NCBI RefSeq assembly: GCF_010093535.1 | Contig: NW_022985193.1 | Span: 373,591-437,590 of the forward strand | Reading direction: 5' to 3' | Length of the DNA stretch: 64,000 bases | Source: Lindgomyces ingoldianus | Lineage: Eukaryota; Ascomycota; Dothideomycetes; Pleosporales; Lindgomycetaceae | Shown here: piece after piece, positions 1 through 12,224 of the stretch | Numbering within the stretch: position 1 is the first letter of the stretch | How the letters are laid out: every line of letters begins with the position of its first letter | Notes under the pieces: generated by a model | What the model was told of the DNA's origin: nothing | Seen by the model: the letters and a program-made list of their open reading frames with translations, nothing else | Databases searched by the model: none | Program-made: the position numbers and the translations under genes

Positions 1-405
1 CATGTAAGCAACACTCCTCGGCGTCCAGTACAAAATTCTGTGGAAATGGACGTGCGTTCCTGCTGAACTTCCCCGTCGAGACAAGCTCGGCGACGACGAC
101 GAGGCTGATCCCAGATCGATACGAGGCTAGCTGCATGCGCTGGGCTCGCTTGAGGCGCTGAACGCTCAGCACCGAGATTCGCGTGCGCCACAGTGCAACA
201 CCGCCATTCTGCTGTGGAGAACATCGCCGCAGCTTTATATCGCCTTGAATATATAATAGGTTTCGCGATGTCCCACATAGTTCCCCATAACCATAATCGT
301 AATCTGAGTACGAAACCACTGCCCAACCCACCACCAGCCCTCCATCTTCCCATTTCCCATTCCCCATATACCGCATAACCATATAATTCTCAACATACAA
401 ACACA
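1..405. promoter_or_regulatory. 5' flank of the small secreted protein gene
   Basis: No gene is visible in this stretch. A TATA-like AT-rich element (TATATAATA) lies near 249-257. The sequence from about 310 to 405 is rich in C and A with few G, as is usual for fungal 5' leaders. The downstream start codon sits in a good context (cacaATG). I infer that this is the promoter and leader of the gene starting at 406; the transcription start is not known. Confidence 0.4.
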
Positions 406-849
406 ATGCTCTTCAGCACGACCATAACATTCCTCACCGGCCTCGGCCTGTCTGGCCTCGCAACTGCCGCCCCAACATCTAACCCACCCACCCCTAACAC
501 CCTTGAAGCCCGCGGCCGATACGCACAAGCCGCATCCCTGGCTACCTGGGAACAAGGCTGCTATTCTAAAGCGCAGCATGACGTTACGGTGCCGGATGGG
601 ACTTGCTACCACCTCCCGAATGACTGGATGACGCTGTGGTGGTTGAATGATGGTTGTACCGGTACGTAATCTAATCCAGACAAACTACCTACTCTTTGAT
701 TGAAGCTTGAGCTTGAGCTTGTGCTGACTTGGGTAGTGCGGCTCTTCGAGGGCGAGAATTGCTCATTGAGTTGGTATAGCGTCAGGCGCGATAACGAGAA
801 TCAGTGTATTGATATTCGGAGGAGGTTTTCGTATCAGGTATACTGTTGA
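406..849 (+). CDS. Small cysteine-rich secreted protein, effector-like
   Basis: Two exons (406-661 and 737-849) are separated by a 75-nt intron with a GTACGT donor, a CTGAC branch site and a TAG acceptor. The product is about 122 aa. Residues 1-21 form a signal peptide (charged start, hydrophobic core, cleavage near ATA-AP). The mature part is about 100 residues with six cysteines and several tryptophans, and has no domain I recognise. Small size, secretion and even cysteine number fit a secreted effector or apoplastic protein, but function is inference. A second possible intron near the end (donor at about 838, acceptor at about 917) would replace the last residues with VSPCTY and keep six cysteines. 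The gene borders a gene-poor degenerate region, where fast-evolving secreted proteins often lie. Confidence 0.6.
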
Positions 850-1381
850 TTGAGAGGAGAGGCGGGAATGGTTCTGAAATTTGATGTTTTGGTGAACATA
901 CTTCTGGCTGATGATAGGTTTCGCCTTGTACATATTGATCTTCTTTTGTTTTATGGTTGAGTTTGTTGCTAGTCAAATTTATTGGGACTCCCTGCTTTGT
1001 GGTTTGGGGTTTGATAATACTATGGCGCAAGAGGAAAGGTCCCTTGTGAACACATGGTTGAAGGTCTGATAGGTCTTCTGCTGCTAGAGTTCAGATGGTC
1101 ATTAGTATAACCTATTGAATGCAGAACTTAATGATGATATGGTACTCGGATGGTGCCCATTCTATCGCACTGAAGGCCTGTAAACATGAAATCGGCATCT
1201 GAATCTGCTTCACTACCATTTCGTTGGCATGTCCTCTTGGTGTGCATATACAGGAATGGCGACCAAAAAGTAGATAAACAGACACAGAAGCTACGACAGG
1301 GTACCCTAATGCTTCCATACCAATATCCCAACAGGTGGTTGCTCACATAGGGAACTTTCCCCTCACTGGTGCTGTGTGATC
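850..1381. other. Intergenic, no gene seen
   Basis: The 3' flank of the secreted-protein gene. Open frames here are short, lack a domain and overlap each other on both strands. I see no RNA gene or repeat. Confidence 0.4.
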
Positions 1382-1969
1382 AAAGAATCCTACATCCTAG
1401 ACGATGTAGTGAAGGACAAGCACCCACCACATCGCTGACTTCTTCGCATGCGCAATGGAAATCTCGAAGCTAAAATTGAAACATTTGGAATTGGCAAAGG
1501 TGCCGCGTTTACAACAATACCTGGTGAAGGAGTAGAAATGGATCTGTTTCGATCAGGGCAATCTGATACCCTAAAGATACAAAAACTGGATAACCTGGAT
1601 CCATTGAACTGGATGCACACAATACGCGAAGAGTGGGGAGTCGACGGATCCAAAGTCGCCGTTGACCATACCCTCTTTAGTTCGTGGCTCTGGGGCAAGG
1701 CTATCTATCCACAGAAGCCATTCTGCATCGGCAACGTAGTGTCGATTAGGGATTGGAGGACGACGAAACAAAAGAAATTAAAGGTTTAAGAGATAGACTG
1801 TAAACTTGATGAGTTCCTGAAGCAGCACCAGCGCACTTTTCCTAGCAGTGAGGGGGAGGTACAGGACAAGTTAGAGGCTTTTGAGATATGGCTGCATGAT
1901 TATATTGATAAGAAGAATAGTGGATTTAAGACGACTGATGAGTGGCAGAAGAGAGGAATGTATGATTAG
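1382..1969 (+). pseudogene. Broken open frame with two in-frame stops, family unknown
   Basis: One reading frame stays protein-like over about 196 codons but is interrupted by TGA at 1436-1438 and TAA at 1787-1789 before ending with TAG at 1967-1969. Between the stops is a 113-codon open segment from the ATG at 1448. After the TAA the same frame continues with a charged, helix-like tail. Both internal stops are one C-to-T change from a sense codon (CGA, CAA), the type of damage made by repeat-induced point mutation. I do not recognise the family. It could be a decayed gene or chance; an intron removing the TAA is not evident from splice signals. Confidence 0.3.
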
Positions 1970-4644
1970 AGCGTAGTCTGCCACACCACGAATCCCTTTA
2001 CGTGCGAGAAACGGTGTCCCCTCTAATCCTGATCGCCTTAGCAGTTCAAGTCTTCGCGTGACAGCACCGTGGAAGCAGTGTTATCTAAGCTGAGTTCATG
2101 CATCGTCGTTAACTTCGTGTCTGACATTGATTATTTGATGAGGCGAATGTCAGGCTCGCACAGTCTAATTCGGGCTCTTTCGTTCACCATACCGTCTCTG
2201 CGTGACTTTGGTTCGTTCGGTCAATCCGTGAAGGCCGCCCAATCTGCTTGTGCTCTATTAAAACCATGATTTAGCTCCATCCTCTTTCACGTATCCATTT
2301 ATTAGTTCTGTGACGATAGAGCTCAGCGCTTCAACATACTAGGAAGCGCCGTTAGATGCCCATTCTGTCTTATCTGCGGCCCTAACATTGTTAAGGGTGC
2401 TCCTAGCAAAAGCCCTCCACTCGTTGGCAACTCCAAGACCAAACTTGGCTTTAATCTTCATGCAAGCCTCAAACCTGGGGCTCGCGGTGACGATGACTGA
2501 ATCGTGCAAGCAGATTGGCACTGAAACGGGCTTCTAACACGTGGGTAGGACGCTTTCCAGCCCCTCTGTCCCCTCTATCTGTGACTCCGGAACGCAACCT
2601 GCCGTCCTCCAGACAGTCTTATGGACCGATGCTCACCTATTGGCGTTAGTGGCAGACAGGGCGAGTACGCGCCGGTACTGTCTGCATGGCTCCGCGATGA
2701 GTCGGAGCCTGCTGAGTCTGCCTCGTGTGACTCCAGTGAAATCGTCCTTGAACCTAGGGCATTCTACGCCAATCTTCTTCCGTGGGCTTGCAATTTTGTA
2801 TATTGAAAGAAGATCAAGCTGTGGGTGCCCGGGCCCCTCCTGATGAGACGTTATCGAAGCGTGCGAGGCGTTCAATGTGCCTATGTGATGACGTGGCATG
2901 TTGACAATCTCCAAGACGAGCAGGTATGCAGCTTCTCCTGATGGCTGCGGTTTGTTCATGTGCGAGGTCGAGGCGGATGGTGGTATATGCCTTGGAACAC
3001 TTCTCAATCACTGGGAAGGCAAGACACCTTGAGCGGCCAAAATCCAGAAAACAGCAAAGTTGCTCTTAGGGCGTTGAAAAGGAGATGGCTAATGCTTAGA
3101 CGCGGCATAGAACTCTCATCATTGGTACCATCTAGGGGGAAGTTGGAGCCATCTGGGCACTTAGGCTGCCATCTCCTGTTCCGCACCCTGAATATGAAAT
3201 TTTGGTGGAGCTCGTTCATCACACCGAGGTTTCAATTGATCCGAAAAGAATAGTCGAACCCAGGATTGGGACCAGCGGTTGAAGCTGGAACAGCGGAAGC
3301 CGGATATAGATGCAAATATGAGCTAGAGCGCTCGGCAATGCCGGTATCCTTTGAGGCGCAGCAACGAAAGGGCACCATCAGTCTTAGTGAGGTATTTTAT
3401 TGATTGGGCTGGTTTCATTGCATAATATGGCGCGTAGCTTCCATAACATGGCGCGTAGCTTCGTGGCTATTCAGTGCAGCAGCTGAGCTCGGTGTCCTAG
3501 TTGTGGCAGCGAAATAGGTCGCATGAGGATCAATCTCTGAGCTCTTGTTCAGCTCATTGCAATTTGTAATGCTGTCTGTTGATCCGAGCGAAGTGTTGGC
3601 GGTGTTACGTGGCCTTCTGGAGCGGAGGCACAGAGATCAAGCTTCTGCGAATTCTAAGAGCGCTGTTCCTGAAGTCGTCGAAAGGCCACGCGAACGATAG
3701 GGTCAAAATACTGGACAGGTGCAATGAAGCAGGGAGGCCGCTTCATAGAGGGAAAATATTGACGATAGTTGTAGTTGCCATCAGTGAAATACAGACCCGG
3801 AGCATCAGAAAGGTACACTTAGCTTCGTGCTAACAAGTAAGAATAGTAAAACGGGGTAGTAGAAGGTAGAAAACCGATGGCGAGGGTTGAGAGGTTTTTA
3901 GGTGAAATAAAACTAAGACGGGGAAAGCTTTTTATACTTAACGACGATTATGTAATGAACATGGATCAGTCGCGGATCTAAGAATCTCCGGTGCCAAGAT
4001 TTCGCTGGCTTGGAGGCGTCCATTTTCGGACGCAAAACTCTCCAGATGTGGAGGCATCTAAGCCAACCCAACATCGTTTATGAGGAAATGTGTAAGACCA
4101 CAACATGAAGATGTCGCGTTATGTCATCTTCTTATTTGAAAGAATATGGTTTGCAGCGTTCCAATATTAAGGATAGCCTAGATGATGAAACAACCATTGT
4201 CTTTTCAAAAGCAAATTTCGTGTGATTTGATGCACACCTCCACTCTCAGTCATCAGCCCGCCGATAGCATCGGGTAAATCAACTAGCCTTCATTTACCAC
4301 TACGCAACGGTCACCCGCAGATAGCAAAATTAAAGAGCTCACAAATTTTCCTTAGTAGTACCACACCAAAGAGGTTTGTATGCTACTAATAGCTAAGACT
4401 ACATAATGTTTTCCAGAAGATGTGGGTGCCAGACACTAGGCCAGGTCACCTCACCTCACCCAAACCCCGAAATCGCTCAAACCCAACCCAGTCATTAAGA
4501 ACTCACTGAATCCTACAGTGATATGCCGTACATACGCCAATTTGCTCCTGAAAGTGCTCAAATGCTTCAATGGTCGGGTCCCTAGTCCACTACTCGCATG
4601 GTGCGAGGGATAAGGTGTCTGCCCGTGGACCCACAAAATTGCTG
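1970..4644. other. Gene-poor degenerate region
   Basis: No intact gene can be supported. Short stretches such as about 2550-3010 on the plus strand look coding-like but are broken by stops and frame changes. A 21-bp unit is repeated in tandem at 3421-3462. I found no transposase motif, tRNA or rRNA here. The last few hundred bases hold the 3' end of the F-box gene on the minus strand. Confidence 0.4.
3421..3462. repeat. Tandem duplication of a 21-bp unit
   Basis: Two near-identical copies of cataayatggcgcgtagctt stand head to tail, with one base difference and a junction c. There is no further copy on either side. This looks like a simple local duplication. Confidence 0.6.
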
Positions 4645-7639
4645 CTACAGTTTGCCATGTCGTGCACGGAAGCAGCTTATCCGTTCCTCATAGTATCTAA
4701 AAGAGCAAAAGGTCAGTTGAAGATCTATTAGTGGGATAGTCAGACACATACAGTATTTCTCGTATGCGAAGTTTCGGACCTTTCCTGTCATCCATGAATG
4801 ACTCATCTTCATCCGAATCGTCATGGGGATCGTCTGAATTCTCGGAGTCGACATCTTCAGTACCGCCTACAGGACCCACACCACCATCCAGATCATCGTC
4901 CTCTTCGTCCTCGGTCGTCTCAGACCCGTCATCCGACATCATGGGATCATTTGGGACGTATGCACCTCCCATACCGTCACCAGGACCGTCTCCTCCATTC
5001 GCATCTTCATGTCGTAGATCGTAGTTAGAAGCGCGGTTCTCTAGTATCTCGAAGCATTTCGTAGATATGCCCATGTAACATAGTTCGATTTCAGGGCGAA
5101 GATGCACAATATCCAAAATCTGTAAAGCTAGCTCTCGAGGATCAATGTTGTTGCCATGAGCATGGTCGGCAATGTACGGAATGTATAAGGAACGGATATG
5201 AGGGATCAGTGGAAGTCGTTGAAGGAAATAGTGCTACAGGAGATCGTTAGCTGGAAATACAAAAGCATCTTACACTACCCACCCAATCTCTGTAATCAAT
5301 GGACGCTGCAAACTCTCGCAAAGAGTTCATGCGGCCGCTTGTTATGAATGTGATTATTTCCCGGTTCAGCATCCACCTCCTCCATCTTGAACTTGAGGTC
5401 GGATGACCATCTGATCCTTTCTCGCTGCTGTCGATCATCAACTTTTTCAAACTCCCTCGATGTCTCCGAAGCGGTCCCCGGTATATTGCATCCACGGTCA
5501 CCGTTGACGAATACGATCGCCCTTCCTGGAGGAAGAGCACTTCCAGGCTGTTGGGAGCAAGAGTTTCCTTCAGGAAGGAAATTAAGGACGGAGAGACTGT
5601 GTTGGTGTGGATCTTCTTGAGATTCAAGCTATATTCCGACCGGAGAGTATAAGAAGCTCGATATGCTTTGCTTGCGGAGGCGGACGACCCAGCCAGGTAT
5701 GGAGGACGGGGTGAGTAAGTCCGCCGAAGAGATTTCCACAATTGCTCGTGGTTGTTGCAATTTAGGAGGGTTAGAGTAGTCAGAACAGTCCAGTCAAAGG
5801 CTTTCAACATGACCGTTACCGAAAGAGGAACGCGCTCCAGTTCAAGGGTATCCAACCTCAGCTGGCCATTCAGAATAGGCTCGGCAGTTTCCTTGGGTTG
5901 CTCCCTAGAGGTATTAAACACATCATCCGTCGAGGCCTTGTTATTCTGAGTAAGGATAGGCACCCCGGAGTTATGACTTGGGGGTATACCTGACAGGTTC
6001 GGACCTGACTGGACGATCTGATCGGGTGTGGGTGGTGGGACATCGTTTAGCAAGCTGACACCTTCTTGAACTGTCGGCCCATCCAAGCCACTCTCAGGTT
6101 GGTCAACATTGTGCTCTGGCTCTCGGTCGTGAAGGGGGGAAAGGGATACAGAAGATACTGCAACAGCAGCGCCAGCTTTCGTCAGTGCAGGATTTATGTG
6201 ACGGTCCAATGCCTCACTGGCATTGCGGCTTAGTGGGTCCTCGTTTTGCCGAAGGTTGTAGACCCGCCCGACGAGAATTCCAAGGATGCCGCCAAGTCTC
6301 TTTTCGCCGATAGAACTCGCAGCCGTCCAGGTAGTACTGTAATCGACTTGTTGAATCCCATCACCTTCCCATGCCGTGACCCAGTCCCGTTGCTGTGCAT
6401 GGGGAGCAATGCCGACCCTGAGCTCGCGTAGCTTTCGCTGAGACCGAGCAATGAGAATGCTCATTTCGTCTAAGTATGGCAATTCATCGATATCCAAAAC
6501 GCTCAAGCTCTTGAGTGGAGGGATGACAGAAAAGGTGGGATGCTCAACGCGGTCTATTGCAGGAGGATTTGTGGATGCATACAGGCTGGGAACCACAATC
6601 GGAGCTTGAACTGCTCCTGTTCCACTGGGATGGGTGTTATTCGTCGGTGGTGGGATGTTGTTCAGAATCATCGGTGGCGGCGGTGCTGGGCTGGGCGAAT
6701 CTAGTTGAGAGTTATCGTGCCACCGAATCCATAAACGCTCAAGACGGCATTCCTCCCCATCCGTTCGGTCCGCTAAGCTCGACAGAGCCAACCAGACGTC
6801 GCGAAGCACGCCCGTTGGCATATCCCACACGAAGGTCTCGAGGTTGATCATCCGGGCAATTGCGATGGCCACCAGGGTACCCAGCATCTTCCCGCCTTCC
6901 TTTGTGATCATGTATTCCTGTACCCATGCTGCAGGTCCGTTGCCCAGGGAGAATTTCTTCGTGAACTGGGCGTAGTAGTTCCCAAATCGCCTGCGGGTGA
7001 TCGGATACGGTGTGTCGGCAGCCCTGTTTGAGGTCGTCCGCAGAAGAGAGGATGCGTTCTGCTGTCGTAGCCGGTTTTGGTGAGGGAAGTTGTCTTCGCC
7101 CATGACCAGAGTCGCGAGCCCGTAGGTGAGTGCATCTACGCCCGTTCTCGGCTCTGTGTGCGTGCTCTCATCCGGCCAAACGATATCAAAGCGGGAGTAG
7201 ATACAGGGGATGGTGAGGCGGTGGAGTGCAGAGTGACATAGGGCGAGCGACGTGAGATCATTGGTGTGAGGGAGCTGTGAGTGTCGGAACTGTTAGTCAG
7301 GATACGCTTTTAGTGTCACGCGCAATGACTTTTGTAACTTGCCTGATGAATGATTTCCTTCAGAATATCTACAGGCAGATCGAGAAGCCTCAAGGGACCC
7401 TTTCTGGCTTTCTCCTTTCCCTTTTGGATCCTGAGAGCTGTCTCCCTTGGAGGCGACTCGACTGCGCTCCTCGCGTTCTCATCTGGCGCACACTCCGAGT
7501 CACCATCTGTTTCATCTGCACTCAGCATTGTTTGCGCATCGTCAAGAGAAGGCGACTTAGGTCGGTTGAGTTCCTCTTCGAACGGGGAAGATGCAGAAGT
7601 CCTGAAAGAGTCGGGAGCAGAGAGCGGGGAGGAATCCAT
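4645..7639 (-). CDS. F-box protein with acidic C-terminal region
   Basis: Four exons (7343-7639, 5274-7274, 4752-5233, 4645-4696) give 943 aa. The F-box lies at about residues 83-130 (LRLLDLPVDILKEIIHQ then LPHTNDLTSLALCHSALHR). F-box proteins bind Skp1 and act as substrate receptors of SCF ubiquitin ligases. The F-box is split by intron 1, and only a GC-AG intron (GCAAGT donor, 7275-7342) keeps it in frame. The nearby GT donor leads to an early stop. Intron 2 is only 40 nt (GTAAGA donor, CTAAC branch); intron 3 (4697-4751) has a GTATGT donor. The middle holds low-complexity Pro/Ser stretches and leucine-rich-like segments, as in fungal F-box/LRR proteins. A strongly acidic Asp/Glu stretch lies at about 830-900 and the protein ends in RARHGKL. 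The substrate is unknown. Confidence 0.85.
7275..7342 (-). other. GC-AG intron inside the F-box coding sequence
   Basis: On the minus strand the donor reads CAG|GCAAGT and the acceptor CACAG|CTC; the intron is 68 nt. Joining at these sites gives an uninterrupted F-box. No GT donor in reach gives an open frame. GCAAGT matches U1 at every position except the C, as is typical of natural GC-AG introns. Confidence 0.8.
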
Positions 7640-8160
7640 GTTGTTTTAGAGACGTGCACGTCTCACGAGTGGGGCGAAGGCATGAACCCTCATGGAGGGA
7701 GCGGCGGTGCAAGTAAAGGACAGCCCAGTGCAAAGTGTGGGTGGAAAAGCGTGTTTTGCAGCGAGTGGTGAGAAAGTCGGTGGTTGAAGGACTGATGTGT
7801 TGCGCTGCAACGGACGCACAGACGGTACCAGCCCAGCCAATAGGAGGCCTAGTCGCAGATCAAGACCAGGTACACACAGATGTGATAGACTAGGTGTACG
7901 CGCAAATCACATCAACCATGCAGCGAGCATTGCATTATCAACTACATAGTTCTCTGTTCCCGGGAAAAGGCCGAACCATGCCCATGCTGCCGGCCTCTGC
8001 CCAGCGATGGCATCAAATGCTCAAAATCCATGGAGAGAAGCTACGAAAGATGATATATTATCCCGTATGCCGAAAATAGCCCTCGTCTTTGAAGAAACCC
8101 CAAACGCCGTGTGGTAAAAACGATTCCTCCCGACCTCGGAACGCGGAAGCTGCCTCGGAC
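7640..8160. promoter_or_regulatory. Spacer between the SMC6 3' end and the F-box gene start
   Basis: Two minus-strand genes lie head to tail here, so this 520-bp spacer must hold the promoter of the F-box gene and the terminator of SMC6. I see no distinctive motif or extra gene. Confidence 0.35.
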
Positions 8161-11100
8161 TCAGCGCGCGTAAGGGAGTGCAGTCTGGCCTCGTTCAGGA
8201 TCATTCATTCTACCTCGTAGTTAGCACTAGTTTGGTGGAATACTAGGACACTATGGCCTTACCTTATAATCTTGACATCGCCTTCATTTTTTATCCCGCT
8301 GCTCATAGCCTGGGGCGTAATCAGGATATACTGGCGCCCAACGGAACGGCGAGCAGCTCCAATCATCATCTTCATACTGATTTCTCTGTTGACGCTGTCC
8401 ATGAAAACGTCGCTGTTTCGAGTAAGCAGAAGCCACGGACTGTGGCTCCAAGGAACTTACAATTCATCTAGGCACCGTATCGGGGAGCCCATGGCATCCC
8501 AAAGCGCAAGCAACAAGCAAATAGTGGAGAACGATTTTTCGCCTCCGGAGAGAGTTTTGGTTTGTCTGCCGGCATCATTCCGCTTCGTGATATCAGGTTC
8601 GACCTGACAAAAGTAATCAGTTGCTGACGCTCGACAGGAAGCTATTGCCTAGGCCATACCTTGATATCGAGGAGTTGTTGAAGATGGTCAAGATCAAGAT
8701 GGCCTCGGAAATTCCGCTCACTGAGCAGATATCCGAATACAACCCTTGCTCGCATAGATATATGGTCTCGAAATACTTGCCAGCGATCCCTTCGGTTGCT
8801 CAGCGCCTTCATTAATACCTGAACATTCTTTAGCTTCGTTTGAGGATTTGAAATAAACGCAACCTACTTTTTCAATATGCACCATCTCGGCGACAGCGTC
8901 TTTGGCTTCTTTGAGAGTTTTCTTTGCCACATTAGCAGCGCGCAAAAGCTCTACCTCTGAGCCACCAAGTCTACAACATCAGCTTTGAATATTCGAGTGG
9001 AGAAAGCAGACATACTCTCTCTCGCTGTCCTGACGTTCCTTCTGCAGTCTCTGCAGCTTTGTCTCGAGACTCTGGAACGTTTCGCGAGGTGGAACTTCCA
9101 CGCGTGGACAGACTTGTTCGGCTTCCGCAATAGTTCCTTGGACAAGCTCCTGTTGTTGCCCACGCTTCCGATCCCACTCAGACTTGTTCTCTTGGGCTTC
9201 GTTGGCTTCCTCTAGAGAACGGTTTTTTTCCCGTAGTGCTTGTTCTCGCCTATGACTCAACTTAGATGCTTTCGCCTCCGCCTTGCCTAGTTCAATGTTC
9301 AGTCGCTCTAGGCGTGCCTGAGCCGCATCAAGGTCGGCCTTGCTCTTGCGTTGGGATTTGTCCAGATCATCTTTTTCGGTAACATTATCCTGGTACTGTT
9401 GCTCGATGAACTTCTTGTCGTTCTTGACCTCACGCAGATCTTTCTCTAATTGTGCAATCAGCCCGGCATCTGGCGTTGCGGCATTCAGCTCCTCTTCCAA
9501 GTTCTCAACGGCGGATTGAGCCTCTTGGAACTGGACGGTGAGACGTTTCTTCTGTTTCTCGTGTTCGTTGATAGCATGCTGGCAAGCATTGAGCTGACCC
9601 TGAAGCTCTTTCGCCTGTCCCTGTAGTTCCTGAAGTTCTCGCTGAAGACGTTCAAGATTGCTCCTTTCGGCTCTACAGGCAAGGTGAGTAAGGTAATCGT
9701 AAAAGAAAAGTAAAACCTACCTGAGTTGAGGTTCCTTGTCTGCTTGCATTCGGGTAGCGCCGACATATTCAAGAATGGGTCCCATATTGACAGCCCCGCT
9801 TTGCGGGTTGAAGTTAATGGCATGGCCTTTGCGAGGGTTCTTATCTGAGAAAGTGTAGACAGCTTTCACGTTGACCCTGCGGCTTCCACCGTCGTGCATA
9901 AAGTCTTGGCCGGATTTTCGGGAGGGCAAGAGTACAATTTGGTCGATAGCGTGATTGATGATCATTTGATTACGAACGAGATTATTATCAATCTACATCA
10001 TCATCAGCGCTGGTTCTTGAGATCAACGCTCTACCGTCATACCTTTATGGCTCGCATCCAAGTGTCCATGTCGGGGGGTGGCTCGTGACGACTGGTATCA
10101 ATCCGTTGGTCGTTACCAATTAGGATCGCGGATTGACTAGAATTATCAGCATTGAACTCAGAAATCTTGAAAGTTATGCGCCTACTAGTTAGTCCTTTTC
10201 ATGAGCGAAGAGAGTAGGTTCTGGTCAGATCTGCTTGTAACCACAAACGCGTTGAGCGTGCCACCGGCCTGCTTCTCCAAGATGGAACTCCACTCGAGTT
10301 TCTGTAATTTTATATGTCGACCTATGGGACCGATCGGACGTTCGTGAAACCGCCGTTCTTCTCCTATCGCTCTCAACAGCTTGTGAAGATTTGCGGGATT
10401 GGGATATGAGTCCATCCAATTGCGCTGACCGTTCTCGATGTCGTTAATGGTCTTCTTCGATCTCCTGATCTCCTCTTGTTTCTGCTGGACGTGGTCGTTC
10501 GTTTGCATCCTTTTTCCCTGGGCCGACCTCAACCGTTGGTTCAGTTCTGGCAGTCCATCGCCGTGAGTTTCTAGTTTAGCTTTGAGGTTTTCGCAGTGCT
10601 CCTTGGCTTCTTCAAGTTCCTGAGTCTTCTGTGCATGTAGACCGTTATCTGCTTCGATCTGTCGCTGTCGGTGTTCACGGATCTGGGCTTCATAATCGTT
10701 GATAGCCTTCTGTTTGCTGCTTATTTGGCCGCCGATTTGTCGCTGAACAGTCTATTGATGGTTAGAGGGCAGAGACTGTAATGAGCGAGCAATATGAGTA
10801 AATACCTGCATCTTCAGTAGACGAGACTTCGTCTCATCAAACTGTGCCCGCAGGTCAGCACGTTCCTGTTCCACTGGAAGTAATTCACTCTGGCGGTCCT
10901 GAATGCTTTGGTTCGCATTAGACCATGCTTGGTTCGCTTGCTCATAAAGCCTCGAGGCATCATCCGCTTCTACAGTCCTCTCATGTATGATCTGATTTAC
11001 CCGTTCGATCTCGTCATCGATCTCTCCCAGTTCCTGTTCGTGTCAGCACAGGCAACGTGTAAGTAAGCAACCTGCCTACCTTCTCCTTGGCCTCAACTTC

Positions 11101-12224
11101 TGCCCATGCCATCTGGTTCATGAGAAGCTTCTCACGGGCTCTCATGGTTTCCAAATTTGCTGCACGCCTAGCTTTCTCTGTCGCCTTTTCGAATCGCTTC
11201 CGGTATACTTCAACGTCGGCATTTACAACCTGAGCTTTGGCTATCAATTCCTGCAGGCGTTCGTCTACCATAACATATTCATTATTCAAGCTTTCTAGCT
11301 GAGTTCCTTTGAGGAAGAACTTGTACTTGTCCTTAGCGGACGAATCGTTGAGGAATTGTCGGGCCATATCTTGTGTCAGAACATTCATGGGATTGTCAAT
11401 CTGCAAGGCAAAGGCGTCGATGATATCCTCTAGCTCCGCTTTCTTGGTCGAGACGGTTCTACCGTTCACATCCTTGAGCTTGAAGCCGGACGTTCCAGCC
11501 TTATTGAAATGCCGCTCGACAATGATGGACCTTCCGTAGACATCTGGTTTGAAAGCGGCCGAGCCTTGGTTCTTGATTTTCACAGAAAGGACGCAGAAAC
11601 TAGGAAGACCGAGTTAGATTGAAAGCGGATTAGGCATATTTAGCGTTGTCTTACTCTCTGCCTTCCTTGATGAAGCTTTTCAGGTTTTGACCGCGGTTCG
11701 TGGAGGTGGCCTTGCCTCCGAGGCACAGAGTCAGAGCAGTGAGAACTGCGCTTTTGCCACTGCCATTATGACCGATGATGAAGTTGATAAGCGGCCCGAG
11801 GGTGACGGTTAACTGCTCGTGACACATGAAGTTGGTGCACCGTATCTCCTCCACGATTCCCTGTTCTGCTGGAACATTCTTCCTGTTCGCGCTCTCTCTA
11901 AGTTGTCTCTCAACGACTTGGGTCGCTCGTTGGTAAAAGGCCCCATCCTCGTCCACGCCGTCAGGCACCTGTTCGGCTGGAGCCCTGCTCTGGACACTGG
12001 CGGTATCTTCTTCAATAGAGCTGGCATCTGATCCGAAATCTGGAGAAGCAGTCTGGCGAGGTCGTTTGGTCTTTAGAAACTTCAGCACGGCGCCCACATA
12101 CTCTTGGTACAACGGAGGAGGGGACACCTACGCGACTCCGTCGGGTATCCCCCGCGTCGCTCTCGACAGTTTCAAAGTCGTCGGTGTGCGCACGACGGCG
12201 CTTTGAAGGTGGTATCGGCGCCAT
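8161..12224 (-). CDS. SMC6: Structural maintenance of chromosomes protein 6 (Smc5/6 complex)
   Basis: Thirteen exons: 12132-12224, 11655-12070, 11080-11599, 10806-11033, 10186-10751, 10043-10136, 9721-9992, 9016-9672, 8868-8970, 8660-8818, 8461-8603, 8263-8412, 8161-8209. They sum to 1,149 aa, normal for Smc6. Walker A (GHNGSGKS) is at about residues 131-138. The signature SGGEKSFST begins at about 1055 and Walker B (PIRCLDEFDVFMD) at about 1077. Between them are two long coiled-coil blocks around a hinge. The protein ends [13 protein letters not shown]..., as Smc6 proteins do. Smc6 pairs with Smc5 and Nse proteins to entrap DNA and acts in repair, replication and rDNA stability. Its N-terminus is basic (a likely nuclear signal, PPSKRRR) followed by an acidic linker. 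The acceptor of intron 1 could lie three codons upstream; all other junctions are clear. Confidence 0.95.

Noticed and set aside
3240..3300. A GTCGAACCC-like sequence that resembles a tRNA T-loop
   Set aside because: No matching acceptor stem, D-loop or anticodon arm could be folded around it.
4764..5028. Ser-rich and His/Arg-rich plus-strand frames
   Set aside because: They are antisense shadows of the acidic Asp/Glu stretch of the F-box protein.
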